Assembly: GCA_018703155.1 (NCBI GenBank)
Contig: JABJGS010000030.1
Location: 1-43,242, forward strand
Reading direction: 5' to 3'
DNA: 43,242 nucleotides
Source: Francisellaceae bacterium
GTDB taxonomy: Bacteria; Pseudomonadota; Gammaproteobacteria; UBA6186; Azoamicaceae
Below the pieces are notes generated by a model, which was given only the letters and a program-made list of their open reading frames with translations, made no database searches and was not told the origin of the DNA. Position numbers and translations under genes: made by a program. How positions within the stretch are numbered: the first letter of the stretch is position 1; each line of letters starts with the position of its first letter. This document shows, in pieces, positions 9,013-17,901 of the stretch.

Positions 9013-9966
9013 TCAGAGCATACAAACCTTATCTTTACTGTTCTTGGTTTTTTGCTGTATGGAAGGTTCTTCTTTATCAGTAGAGGCAGAACCTTTCAGA
9101 TACATTAATGTTATTGGCCCAGGACTTACTTCTTGTTCTGCATCTGCACTTTGCTCTTGAAAATCTCTATCTCTAGACAATAAAGATTTTGCTTCTTCAA
9201 TATCAAGGTCATCAAAAACTTCCCATGCTTCTAACTTTTCTGTGGGTTCAGCACATAGGTATTTTTGTTCATTAGGCACATATGACAATAAGGCAGAAAA
9301 ATACTCACACTTAAATAGTTCCCGGCATATATCTACATTTATAATTTCAAATTCAAATCTTAAAATAGTATGAGATATTTCGCCGCTATGTTCTCTAATG
9401 TTAGTACTTAATCTCACATTAGCTATAGAACCACCACCTTCTGTTTCTAACATTCCACCAGTTTCAATATTTAACAATGGTCCAATAAGATCAAATATCT
9501 CGTAAACATCAACACTAGCGTCATTCATTCTACGGAACTCTAAAGAGCGTTCACTTTTAGTACTTGCTTCTACGGTAAATCCAGAGCCATTCAACCTTGC
9601 CTTCACTTCACTTTCAGCTGCATTTGCAAAGTTATGCTGATTAGCTTCAGAAGATATATATGCATGAATTACTGGATTATCTTTAAATGTAGGTAGTATA
9701 TCTTCTTGTATTTGAGCTTCAGATGGGAATTCATGCTCTTTAACTTTATTTTCACGATCCTGACCTGCATAATGTCGGACCAAGTCTAAATTTGCTGCTG
9801 AATAATCAGACCACCAAGATATTGCTGGCATAGATAAAGAATCCTCTTTAGACCACATTACTCGAGTAGTCCTATTTAGGTCTTTAACAGTATACCTAAT
9901 ACCTTTTGCAGATATCTCAGAGTTATGTATACGGTGCTGTAAATGTTCTAATTCTTCATATGGCAT
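9013..9966 (-). CDS. Hypothetical protein, 317 residues, possible effector
   Basis: No family was recognised. The protein is soluble, with no signal peptide or membrane segments. The N-terminal half has charged helices, the middle shows beta-strand-like alternation, and the last 60 residues are low-complexity and charged with Glu/Lys/Ser (GSASTDKEEPS), ending KDKVCML. Polar, unstructured C-terminal tails are common in type IV secreted effectors, but this is weak evidence. AGAGGG lies 8 bases before the ATG at 9966, supporting the start. It lies 232 bases downstream of another orphan gene on the same strand. Confidence 0.65.
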   Translation of the reverse strand: MPYEELEHLQHRIHNSEISAKGIRYTVKDLNRTTRVMWSKEDSLSMPAISWWSDYSAANLDLVRHYAGQDRENKVKEHEFPSEAQIQEDILPTFKDNPVIHAYISSEANQHNFANAAESEVKARLNGSGFTVEASTKSERSLEFRRMNDASVDVYEIFDLIGPLLNIETGGMLETEGGGSIANVRLSTNIREHSGEISHTILRFEFEIINVDICRELFKCEYFSALLSYVPNEQKYLCAEPTEKLEAWEVFDDLDIEEAKSLLSRDRDFQEQSADAEQEVSPGPITLMYLKGSASTDKEEPSIQQKTKNSKDKVCML

Positions 9967-10198
9967 TTGATTTCCCTCTGCGCTCAGTAGTTTATCTTTA
10001 TTATGCCTCTAAGTATATTACTAGTTCTCCACTAAAAACAGGTAAGATTTCACCTGTTTTAGTGAAAGCCACATTAGATGGAGTTTGTAAAATATATTAA
10101 TATAATAATTGTCAATTTAATATTCAAAATCTACAAAGTTACAACCTATCAATTATTTAATTCAAGCACAGTAAAACTTCATCATCCCTACTCTGCAG

Positions 10199-10843
10199 CT
10201 ACAATGTTGCACTTTTACGATATACATTTCTATTTTCACTGTATTTTTTTGTACTTGATGTTTCTACGGCGGATAAGGAGCGAGTGTAACCAAATAAATC
10301 CCTATGATTACTAAGAGAGGCTTCAGTACGAGCTGAGCTTATCATTTTAATGCGAGTTTTTTCTATTATTAATCCATTTCCTTCCTTAATACACTCACTA
10401 GTATAAGAATCACAAAATGGGTTTATGTTAATATCAAAATTGTCCTCAAGGTCAAATTGCATTTGAGTTGCCTGAGCATAAGATACTGTTATTTGCATTC
10501 CTTGTATACTAGTACAACTTACCTTCCAGTTTGGCAGGCAACCTTCGTCTTTAAAGTAGTCTTTAATTGATTGAAAACAATCTGCTTTAGTGCCGCCAAA
10601 TGCAATTATATTAATAAGCATCTCATCGAAAGTGTCATAATTAGTTCCTGGAGTTTTCTTATAAAGAGACATAACGTCATCTAGCTCTCCAGCAAATTGC
10701 GCATTAATGAAAAAATCATGCAAATTGCCTATTGCATTAGCTATTACGCTAGTATCTGCATCTTCATCAATATGGCTAATTTCACTATATATTTTTTGTT
10801 TTATTATTATCCATTTTCCGACCATTTCTTCTGTTGTGGACAT
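10199..10843 (-). CDS. Hypothetical protein, 214 residues
   Basis: No family was recognised. The sequence is soluble and probably alpha-helical in its first 110 residues, then mixed. It has four or five cysteines and an unstructured basic end (RNVYRKSATL). CTGGAG precedes the ATG by 8 bases, so the start is well supported. It is the upstream member of a same-strand pair with the 317-residue orphan and faces a 740-base gene-free region. It has the same AT-rich composition as its neighbours. Confidence 0.6.
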   Translation of the reverse strand: MSTTEEMVGKWIIIKQKIYSEISHIDEDADTSVIANAIGNLHDFFINAQFAGELDDVMSLYKKTPGTNYDTFDEMLINIIAFGGTKADCFQSIKDYFKDEGCLPNWKVSCTSIQGMQITVSYAQATQMQFDLEDNFDININPFCDSYTSECIKEGNGLIIEKTRIKMISSARTEASLSNHRDLFGYTRSLSAVETSSTKKYSENRNVYRKSATL

Positions 10844-11587
10844 GTCAATACTCCAGTTTGGTTATAATTATTAATTTTATATATCTTTTGTTTATTCTTT
10901 ATATCTTTGTTGGAGGTGTTTTATATATTAGTGAATTAGATTTTCACATAATAATCAATCTGCCATAGTAATAGTATGGATTTATTTGCAGCGACAATAA
11001 TGTTTTATTAGATTAGATATGCATCACACAAATACTATAATAATCATGTAGTAATTAATAACTTCACAGGCTATCTTTCATCCCTGTTTTAAGTGTTAAA
11101 CAATTAATTAGCACCATTAAACATGTGAGCAAAATACATTTTTGAGTCTATTTTGTCAATCAATATAAAAACCAATCGCCCACTTATAAAGTAACGGATA
11201 AAGCCAATCACCCCACCCAGTGAAATCCGTTAAAAAACAACAGCTTGCAGGCCTGAAAGATATTAATTTATTCTTAAAGTAATATATCTCCAAAGAATAT
11301 TGCTATTAAAATATTTTACTCTTACATTTGCTGCGGCTGAAAATAAACCACCGTTCTAGAAAATGAACATTTTACAGCCATTTACTACTACAACAGATAA
11401 AAAAACCGTCATCTTATTTGCAACATAAAATCAGGACAAAAGATAAAGAGTCCTTCTGTTTAACTACAGTTTTTCTTATTTAAAATTTTAATCACCTATA
11501 ACTATTGATAGAATCAACCCTAAACCAGCGAAGATAAAGTAAAAGGCCTTATAACTATATCGAGGCTACATAAGAGTGTAAGCAAGC
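10844..11587. other. Gene-free region of about 740 bases with one hairpin
   Basis: It separates the orphan pair (minus strand) from the glycosyltransferase (plus strand), so it should hold divergent promoters. TAACGGAT (11192-11199) pairs perfectly with ATCCGTTA (11225-11232) followed by AAAAAAC, so read on the minus strand it is a hairpin after a T-rich side. No open frame with a ribosome site was seen. Confidence 0.5.
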
Positions 11588-12898
11588 ATGGGATATTATA
11601 AGCCACCTAGACATATCAATCTAATTTGGGTTGGTGGTCACATAAATCAAGAATATTTGCTCTCGGTCGTTTATCTCGCTTATATTGCTAAAGGTAGTGG
11701 ATTCAAGTTGAGCCTTTGGGTTGACAAACCATCTCATTTCTATAAACCGTTTTATACAAGTAAATTTGAAAGCAACACTACATTACTCAAACATATAAAC
11801 ATCAGAACGGTAGCTGAGCTCAACCGTGAGCTTTCTTTAAGCTCAGGGTTAACAAGTAAAGAATTAAGTATGTACATGGAATATACTGACAAGGAAGCGA
11901 TTGGTTTTCACAATCAAGCTGCCAGAGCTGATATTTACCGTTATGCCATCATGTGGCTAAATGGTGAATATTATTTGGATATTGATTTTGACCACGGCTA
12001 CTCTCTTTCAAACCGACGTTCTATAGAAATAGATTTAAAATACCAGAAAGAACCCTATGAAATTGACCGGAGAAAATTTATTGATGAGTATGTCAGACAC
12101 AAGTTTGCTATAAGACAATATAATAATAATTTCATTGTTGCCTTACCTAATCAGAATGTTTTTATATGTGCAATTAAGCATTCTCTTAATGTTTATCGTA
12201 AATATGATACAACTTTTGATTTTTTTGATGAATTAGCAGAGTACGATAGTTCTGACATATCGATTAACTCTGCTGCCAAAAGAAACCGAAACTCGAAATA
12301 TCCTACAACTGTATATGACAGAGTAAGAGCGAATGTTAATACTGACATTATAATGAATATTATTCATAAAGATAAAAAGTCGTCTTATAAAGGAAGACCA
12401 ATTCGAAACGTACAATTAGGAAACAGAAAAGATTGTGTTATTGAGTGCACTGGTCCAGAAGCAATTCATAATGCTATCGACAATTATTGTGCAACTCATA
12501 AAATACCAACAGAAGAAGTGTATTTGCTAAATATGAATGGAATCACAAGGCCATCAGCATTCATGGGAGTGTATATTTATGAGCGTTTTGATAATACCTG
12601 GATGAAGACCACGTTAGGAGGTAGAGCTAAGGCTTTTGATGATAGAGAGATAGACAAAGTCAAATTAAGACGCCATACACATAAACGTATTATGCAACAT
12701 CCAGAGTGTAGAGATATAACTGGCAGAGCTAAGAAAGAAGATCAAGCTGAACAATACATGAATACTTTAATGTACTCTTCATACCTTCACAAAGTATTCC
12801 AAACTGCATATAAAAAAGGACAACAAAAAAACAAAGAAGATAATGGCTATGGAGAAGGAGCCATGGTTAAATACAACCCAAGAAGACTTGTAATCTAA
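11588..12898 (+). CDS. TcdA/TcdB-type glycosyltransferase with effector-family C-terminal module
   Basis: A 436-residue protein. The start RHINLIWVGG, the central AARADIYRYAIMW (111-123) and the metal-binding DID (131-133) in NGEYYLDIDFD match the DXD glycosyltransferases of clostridial large toxins and Legionella/Photorhabdus effectors. It would transfer a sugar from a nucleotide sugar to a host protein. It lacks translocation and protease domains, so a secretion system would be needed. Residues about 368-436 carry the module also found in the ankyrin proteins at 41246 and 42432: IMQxxECRD, MNTLMYSSYLHKVFQTAYKKGQ, then GYGEGAMV and a short basic end. It stands alone behind a long upstream region. 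Start: ATG with weak AAGAG upstream. Confidence 0.85.
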   Translation: MGYYKPPRHINLIWVGGHINQEYLLSVVYLAYIAKGSGFKLSLWVDKPSHFYKPFYTSKFESNTTLLKHINIRTVAELNRELSLSSGLTSKELSMYMEYTDKEAIGFHNQAARADIYRYAIMWLNGEYYLDIDFDHGYSLSNRRSIEIDLKYQKEPYEIDRRKFIDEYVRHKFAIRQYNNNFIVALPNQNVFICAIKHSLNVYRKYDTTFDFFDELAEYDSSDISINSAAKRNRNSKYPTTVYDRVRANVNTDIIMNIIHKDKKSSYKGRPIRNVQLGNRKDCVIECTGPEAIHNAIDNYCATHKIPTEEVYLLNMNGITRPSAFMGVYIYERFDNTWMKTTLGGRAKAFDDREIDKVKLRRHTHKRIMQHPECRDITGRAKKEDQAEQYMNTLMYSSYLHKVFQTAYKKGQQKNKEDNGYGEGAMVKYNPRRLVI

Positions 12899-12957
12899 AG
12901 ATAAAAACATAACCAATCAAGATCTTGGAACATTTTATTCCGGGGCTTTTTAAAAGT

Positions 12958-12971
12958 ATGTGCATGCACAT
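12958..12971. repeat. 14-bp perfect palindrome after the glycosyltransferase gene
   Basis: ATGTGCATGCACAT is its own reverse complement and is flanked by imperfectly matching AAGT and CTT/AAAA arms, so a longer hairpin is possible. It could be a terminator for the gene ending at 12898 or an operator for the transporter starting at 13127. It is not followed by a T run. Confidence 0.35.
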
Positions 12972-13126
12972 CTTAAAATTAAATTTGATGCTACAATCTA
13001 TCTCACACAATATAAAAAACCTTAAAATTACACTATTTTTAACTATACCACTATCAACTCAAGCATTTGCATAGCCCTTGTTTATATGTTAGATTGATAA
13101 GTGATTTTTTGCAGGTGTAATCTGGA

Positions 13127-14014
13127 ATGCCCATATTTCATAAAAACAAAAGTAAATGCCGCATGGATGTCCTCTATTTGGCTCTACTTTGGAGCCCTTC
13201 AGCCCTATGCCTTAAAATAGCCTCTAAACAGCTACCTCCATTTACCTTGCTCTCAATATGCATGGGTATATCCTCAATCGTTATGCTTGCTGCATGTTAT
13301 TATACTAAAGCATCTTTACCAAAAATAACCCCCAAGCTACTAATTAATGGGTTTTTACTTGGCACACTTTGCAATGGCCTGCCTTTTACTTTGCAAACCC
13401 TTGCATCTCCGCATATTGACAGTATCTGCCTAGGATTAATTAATTCAATAATTCCAATAGTAACATTTATTGGGTGCTATCTTTTATTTCCAGATTCAAA
13501 AATTTCACTAAAAAACTTATTTGGCTTAGCTTTAGGGATTATTGGAACAGCTCTTTTACTCTTCTCTGGCAATGAATTCTCTTCATCATTTCCCACACAT
13601 ACTTTAGGTGTAGTTCTTGCAGTATTGTCATCTAGTTTTTATGGCTTTGGTTTAATCTATGCTAATAGCCTAAATTTAAACAATAATATTATTTTCCCGA
13701 CTATGCATATATCCTCAACATTAATCTACCTCCTCCCTTTAGCCTATTTTTTAGAGTCAGGGATACAGATGCCTGAATTATTACCACAAACCATTGCATC
13801 AATAGTTGTACTAGCTCTTCCTGCTACATCATTAGCATTTATTTACTATTACAAGATTCTAGAAAACAGTAATGCCGTAACCTTATCTACTGTGAACTAC
13901 ATATTGCCCATATTTAAGGTTATCCTTGGCGTCCTCATTCTTGGTGAAGCCATTAATTTGAACTTTGCAATGTCTTCAGTCCTTATCATCATTGGGGTTT
14001 TTCTAATAACATAA
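13127..14014 (+). CDS. EamA/DMT-family transporter
   Basis: A 295-residue protein with about ten hydrophobic segments in two similar halves, the layout of EamA (drug/metabolite transporter) proteins. The start LALLWSPSALCLKIASKQLPPF is the usual first helix and the second half repeats the pattern (LSSSFYGFGLIYA, TVNYILPIFKVILG with LGEAI). Family members export amino acids, nucleosides or other small molecules, and the substrate cannot be told. The 3' end overlaps the end of the convergent MASE1 gene by 26 bases, so the two mRNAs are antisense at their ends. Confidence 0.85.
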   Translation: MPIFHKNKSKCRMDVLYLALLWSPSALCLKIASKQLPPFTLLSICMGISSIVMLAACYYTKASLPKITPKLLINGFLLGTLCNGLPFTLQTLASPHIDSICLGLINSIIPIVTFIGCYLLFPDSKISLKNLFGLALGIIGTALLLFSGNEFSSSFPTHTLGVVLAVLSSSFYGFGLIYANSLNLNNNIIFPTMHISSTLIYLLPLAYFLESGIQMPELLPQTIASIVVLALPATSLAFIYYYKILENSNAVTLSTVNYILPIFKVILGVLILGEAINLNFAMSSVLIIIGVFLIT

Positions 14015-14924
14015 CTTCCAACTCTTTTTTACTTTTGTAGCCAGCCAGAAATGACATTAACATTACATATACTAATAGTTGAGTAGCAATATAGGCTTCA
14101 ACACCAGGTTTATTTATGAACGTATATGCCTGGACTATAGTACAAAAAATACTCATGGACGTTATTAATACTATTATATTAGCTCTTTTAAAAAACATTA
14201 TGGCTAAAACAACATAACAAAGAGCAACAGTATAAAAATAACCACTGCTATACAACATGATTAGTGATGCAAAGAACAATAAATGCATTACACCCTGAAC
14301 AATTGCAGTAGATGAAAATTTCACTATTGATGATATATGTGGCAGGTATGCCATGCTCAAAAGATATCCGCCAAATATAAGGATACCATTTATATCAGAG
14401 CACCAAGTTTCAAGCACTTCATTCCATGCAGAACCATTATTATCCCCCATCGCTATCTTGCAAATAGTTGAAATACCTCCAAGTGTCATGGCTAAAAAGA
14501 AAAATCTTTTCAATACCTTTAAATCTGCAAACGGCATTACATCAGAACGTATAAATCTATGAGCCCAATGTGCTCCAATTAAACCTAAAAACATATATAA
14601 CATGGTGACAAATATAATTTGTGAAAAAGAATAACCTGCAAGGATATATGCACACAGTAATGCTAGTAATATTCCAGGGAAAACCCTGGCACCTCTAATA
14701 TAAAACAAGGCAAATGCTAATCCTAAAGTAGCATTAAATGGCGGGACAAGTACTTTAGTAGAGATAAAAAAAATACAGCTATATTGAAAAATAAATATCA
14801 TAGTTAATTCAACCATATACCGTTTAGATAACAGCATCAGGTATTTTATATATTCGTAGTCAATATTTATTTTTTTCGGTAGATCTTTTAGGCTGAGTAA
14901 ATGTAACAAGGAACTGTCTCCCAT
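13989..14924 (-). CDS. MASE1-type membrane protein without a signalling domain
   Basis: Eight or so hydrophobic segments over about 310 residues with the MASE1 pattern, notably PPFNATLGLAFALFYIRG followed by FPGILLALLCAYI. MASE1 is normally the sensory membrane domain of histidine kinases and GGDEF proteins; here it stands alone, ending in a short cytoplasmic tail (KSKKELEVMLLEKPQ). It may be a sensor that works with a partner or a decayed sensor kinase. ATG at 14924 is preferred; a TTG lies two codons upstream. The first codons lie inside the methyltransferase gene (overlap 14888-14924), implying translational coupling. Confidence 0.7.
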   Translation of the reverse strand: MGDSSLLHLLSLKDLPKKINIDYEYIKYLMLLSKRYMVELTMIFIFQYSCIFFISTKVLVPPFNATLGLAFALFYIRGARVFPGILLALLCAYILAGYSFSQIIFVTMLYMFLGLIGAHWAHRFIRSDVMPFADLKVLKRFFFLAMTLGGISTICKIAMGDNNGSAWNEVLETWCSDINGILIFGGYLLSMAYLPHISSIVKFSSTAIVQGVMHLLFFASLIMLYSSGYFYTVALCYVVLAIMFFKRANIIVLITSMSIFCTIVQAYTFINKPGVEAYIATQLLVYVMLMSFLAGYKSKKELEVMLLEKPQ

Positions 14925-15442
14925 GAGCAACCAACATATTTAATGGTGCTTAATTTATGCCTAGCTAGATTTGGGATTTTTCTGAGACTAGCTATAACCC
15001 TAACGCTTGGCATTTCATTTATTTTGCTGCCAATACTAGACAACAACTGGGGACGGAAAACTGTAGAACATGTATAAACGTGGGTGATATTATTAAAGTC
15101 AACTTCACAGAAGTCTGCTTTTAAATTAACTATTTTATCTATTATAGCATCAGGCAGTCTTCCAATAGCCTTCCTTGCAATTTCATACCGTTTAGAATGT
15201 ATTTCAATTCCATATATTTTACTAGCTTTAGTTTCTAAAGCTGAGTGAATCAGTAATCTTCCAAATCCTGAACCTATATCTAAAAATTGATCTCCCCGCT
15301 GCATAGCAAGATGCTTTAATAACTTCCGTGCGGCATAAAAATTCAACTCCCCATATATCTGCTCATTTTCACCTAAGGTCGCATGAGTAATATTCTCTTC
15401 AAGTCCTTCATATAATTTATCAACTTGACTTTGGCTTAACAT
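14888..15442 (-). CDS. DOT1-like SAM-dependent methyltransferase
   Basis: A 184-residue class I methyltransferase. It carries IYGELNF (29-35), then FLDIGSGFGRL (53-63), GIE (78-80) with a following basic helix, and a later DF pair and RVIASLRKI. The set YGE, DxGSGxG, GIE and (R)V(I/V)(A/S)S in this order is characteristic of DOT1, the histone H3K79 methyltransferase fold, which does not have a SET domain. The conserved NN of DOT1 (NNFAF) reads TCSTVF here, so activity or target may differ. Small bacterial methyltransferases with this signature exist outside pathogens, so a chromatin role is inference. Transcribed with the MASE1 gene. Confidence 0.6.
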   Translation of the reverse strand: MLSQSQVDKLYEGLEENITHATLGENEQIYGELNFYAARKLLKHLAMQRGDQFLDIGSGFGRLLIHSALETKASKIYGIEIHSKRYEIARKAIGRLPDAIIDKIVNLKADFCEVDFNNITHVYTCSTVFRPQLLSSIGSKINEMPSVRVIASLRKIPNLARHKLSTIKYVGCSWETVPCYIYSA

Positions 15443-15580
15443 ATGTTACTCAGTAGTGCATAAAATTGATAGTATACTCATACATTCGAGCCTCGTAAAA
15501 TAGCCTGGCTCTCATCAGGAATAGCATTATTAAATTTAATGTAAACGCCATTGTCACAGTACTATTTAGTCTGCTGATAT

Positions 15581-15947
15581 TCATTTCGAAATAGCATATT
15601 TAACTCTGATAATCTTTTTGAGTTTAGCTGTCTTGCTATCTAGCACCCAGGGATCCATAGCCCGCAATTTAATAGGCTGGTGCACATGATGATTTTCTTT
15701 TGTTGCAATGGAATAATATGCATCAAGATTCTTAATTATTTCGAGTAATTTAACTATTTTTCCATTTTCAGATTTACTTACCCTTTGTATGAATTCGACA
15801 TCAGTACCATATTTAAAATCATCCTCTGATATCACTCCAGCCTTAAAAGACTCTTTCAATCCTATCCGAGTTCATATCAGGGTATGACTGCTCTAAAGCA
15901 CGAAAATCTTTCCGTTTGTTGCTGTGTTTATTTTCATTAAATAACAC
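15581..15947 (-). pseudogene. Frameshifted small gene, unknown function
   Basis: Two overlapping pieces on the minus strand look like one gene. A frame from GTG at 15947 (behind AAGG) reads VLFNENKHSNKRKDFRALEQ and on to DRIERVF, then stops (15843-15845). A second frame starts with KESFKAGVISEDDF and ends IRVKYAISK at 15581. Removing one T from the TTTT run (A's 15845-15848 on the plus strand) joins them as DRIERVFKAGVISEDDFKYG, about 120 residues. The C-terminal part has a conserved-looking PIKLRAMDPWV. No family recognised. Confidence 0.5.
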
Positions 15948-16025
15948 CTTATTTAATACAGCATGTAAATTATAATTATAAAGTCATATAATTACATGCA
16001 TTATAGTATTTAAAAGTAGTTTGAT

Positions 16026-16217
16026 ATGACAAAGAAGACTAACATATGGAGAGTGATAGTTAGCGTTCTAAGTGCGGCCATGGGTATACAAAGCTCAAAG
16101 AACATGAAACAAGATTGCGAAAATAATTCTCCACTCCCCTATATTATCGTCGGCATTTGCTTTACCATTATTTTCGTTGGCACACTATTATTTATCGTAC
16201 ACTATGTAGTGCTTTAG
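16026..16217 (+). CDS. DUF2970 family small membrane protein
   Basis: A 63-residue protein with the family layout: a first hydrophobic helix containing VSVLSAAMGIQSSKN (family SVxAAxxGVQSxxN), a short polar loop with DCEN, and a second helix (YIIVGICFTIIFVGTLLFIV). DUF2970 proteins are common in gammaproteobacteria and their function is unknown. It has a weak ribosome site and stands alone between a broken gene and the patatin lipoprotein. Confidence 0.8.
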   Translation: MTKKTNIWRVIVSVLSAAMGIQSSKNMKQDCENNSPLPYIIVGICFTIIFVGTLLFIVHYVVL

Positions 16218-16356
16218 TTGCTGTATAAGGTATTTATCCAAACGTTACGCTCAAAAGCTGTACCAACATTAAAAACAATTATCGGAATTGATATAATTAC
16301 GAAATTTGGTTAATTCTTTTGACCAAATTTCAAAACAAATAATTAAAGGCTTTGTA

Positions 16357-17280
16357 ATGACTCATAAGAAAAAAAAATTTATCTTATCATTAATTATTTT
16401 AATATTATTGAATGCTTGTGCTGGGAAAAGACCTCTAATTGACTTGGAAGAAGTGTCACCTACACCTAGAAATATTTCACAGAATTTAGATATAGCCCTA
16501 GTACTGGGAGCTGGCGGTTCAAAAGGTGCTGCCCATATTGGTGTCATTGAAGTACTTGAAGAAAATGGTATAAAACCAAATTTAATTGTTGGATCCAGCG
16601 CAGGAAGTATTGTTGGTGCATTATATGCAGAAAATGGTAACATTAGTGAAGTTAAAAGCAATATTATCAACTTATCATCTAAAGACCTTTTAGACTTTTC
16701 ATTATCAGCTACACTACAAGCAACTTTTTATAATAAAGCACCAATACAAGGATATAAGCTTGAACGATTATTGAATAATCTCTTAAAGGTTCAAACTTTC
16801 AAAGACCTGAAAATTCCATTTATTGCAGTAGCAACAAGTATTAAAACTAATAGCCTTAAACAATTGAAGTCTGGATATCTACCTAGGTCTATAGTTGCAT
16901 CAGCAGCAATTCCAGGAATTTTCACACCGGTAAACATGTATAATGATGTTTTAGTGGATGGTGCAGTTATATCTATCGTCCCAGTCAGAACAGCCAGGCT
17001 ATACAAACCTAAAGTAATTATTGCAGTTGATATTTCAACACAACCCAGTAAAGATAAAGTAACTAGTATTGCATCACAAATATACAGAGCATCCCATATA
17101 TCTTATTACACTTTAGCCCAACAAGAAGCATCGTATGCAGATATAGTTATTCACCCTACTCTAGATGATCACGGCTCGTTTGACTCTTCTAAAAAAGGAG
17201 AATTGATAGCTCTGGGCCGCGAAGAAGCCATCAAAATGTTACCAAAAATAAAAAAAATTATTGCTGAAAAAACACACTAA
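16357..17280 (+). CDS. Patatin-like phospholipase lipoprotein, RssA-like
   Basis: A 307-residue protein. ATG at 16357 is preferred because it gives a lipoprotein signal: basic KKKK, a hydrophobic core and the lipobox LLNAC (Cys21); an upstream frame extension of 17 residues would spoil it. The patatin core has the oxyanion loop GAGGSKGAA (51-59), the nucleophile elbow GSSAG (79-83, Ser81) and the catalytic Asp in VDGAV (Asp201). Family members hydrolyse acyl chains from phospholipids. Anchored in an outer or inner membrane it could serve lipid remodelling; the same fold is used by Legionella and Rickettsia phospholipase effectors, but the lipoprotein signal favours an envelope role. Confidence 0.85.
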   Translation: MTHKKKKFILSLIILILLNACAGKRPLIDLEEVSPTPRNISQNLDIALVLGAGGSKGAAHIGVIEVLEENGIKPNLIVGSSAGSIVGALYAENGNISEVKSNIINLSSKDLLDFSLSATLQATFYNKAPIQGYKLERLLNNLLKVQTFKDLKIPFIAVATSIKTNSLKQLKSGYLPRSIVASAAIPGIFTPVNMYNDVLVDGAVISIVPVRTARLYKPKVIIAVDISTQPSKDKVTSIASQIYRASHISYYTLAQQEASYADIVIHPTLDDHGSFDSSKKGELIALGREEAIKMLPKIKKIIAEKTH

Positions 17281-17388
17281 TTACAAATCAAAGCATTATT
17301 TGAATTTTTTATATATATTTTGTCATAAACACCAGCCGTCATTGTGATAATATATTAAAAATACTTAGTTCATTTTAAGGTTTAAAAA

Positions 17389-17760
17389 ATGTCAGTTGAT
17401 TGTAGACATTCTTAAGACTATTTAGAAATATGTCGCGAAGCCCTTGCAAATGAAAAAAATAAAAGTCTTTCAGAGACCGACAACGGGAGTCATATTGATC
17501 AAGACAAAGTTCATTCTGATTGGAATACATTATTTGTCTCTCTTGCACAAACTATTGATACCTGCCCACCTGATGACATGAAAACTCAGAAGATAATAGC
17601 TAAGCACTACGAAATATCTTCAAGGTTTTACGTGCCATCAAAAGAAGCTTATATCGGAGCAAGATTATTTGTTATAGAAAATGGAAAATTTATTTCCTAC
17701 CATAATGGATTTCATCCTAATTTGGCAGGATATCTCAGCAATGCTATGTGTATTTATTAG
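17389..17760 (+). pseudogene. TipAS-domain protein with in-frame stop at codon 9
   Basis: ATG at 17389 lies 9 bases after AAGG. After MSVDCRHS there is a TAA (17413-17415), and the same frame then runs on without a stop to 17760, 114 more codons. The downstream sequence matches the TipAS antibiotic-binding fold: HSDWNTLFVSLAQTI, KIIAKHYEIS, then a family-typical end GYLSNAMCIY. Stand-alone TipAS domains bind peptide antibiotics; those in MerR-type TipA are regulators. An ATG at 17578 would give only the last 60 residues. Either the stop inactivates the gene, or a weak downstream start is used. Confidence 0.6.
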
Positions 17761-17901
17761 TTACCTTCCACAAGAAAATCTAATGCTTTCTCGATGGTCT
17801 GTCATATTATTGTCCTTATATTTAGAATTATATTTTTGTTAGTGATACCACAAATATACGATATATAATAAAAATATCTACCTAATAAAAAATAAGTCCT
17901 A

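Noticed and set aside
9013-9024. Possible CaaX prenylation box at the end of the 317-residue orphan
   Set aside because: The end reads VCML, so the Cys is at position -3, not -4 as needed for a CaaX box.
16306-16356. Start of the patatin gene 17 codons upstream
   Set aside because: Non-ATG start; it would bury the lipoprotein signal that begins at the ATG at 16357.
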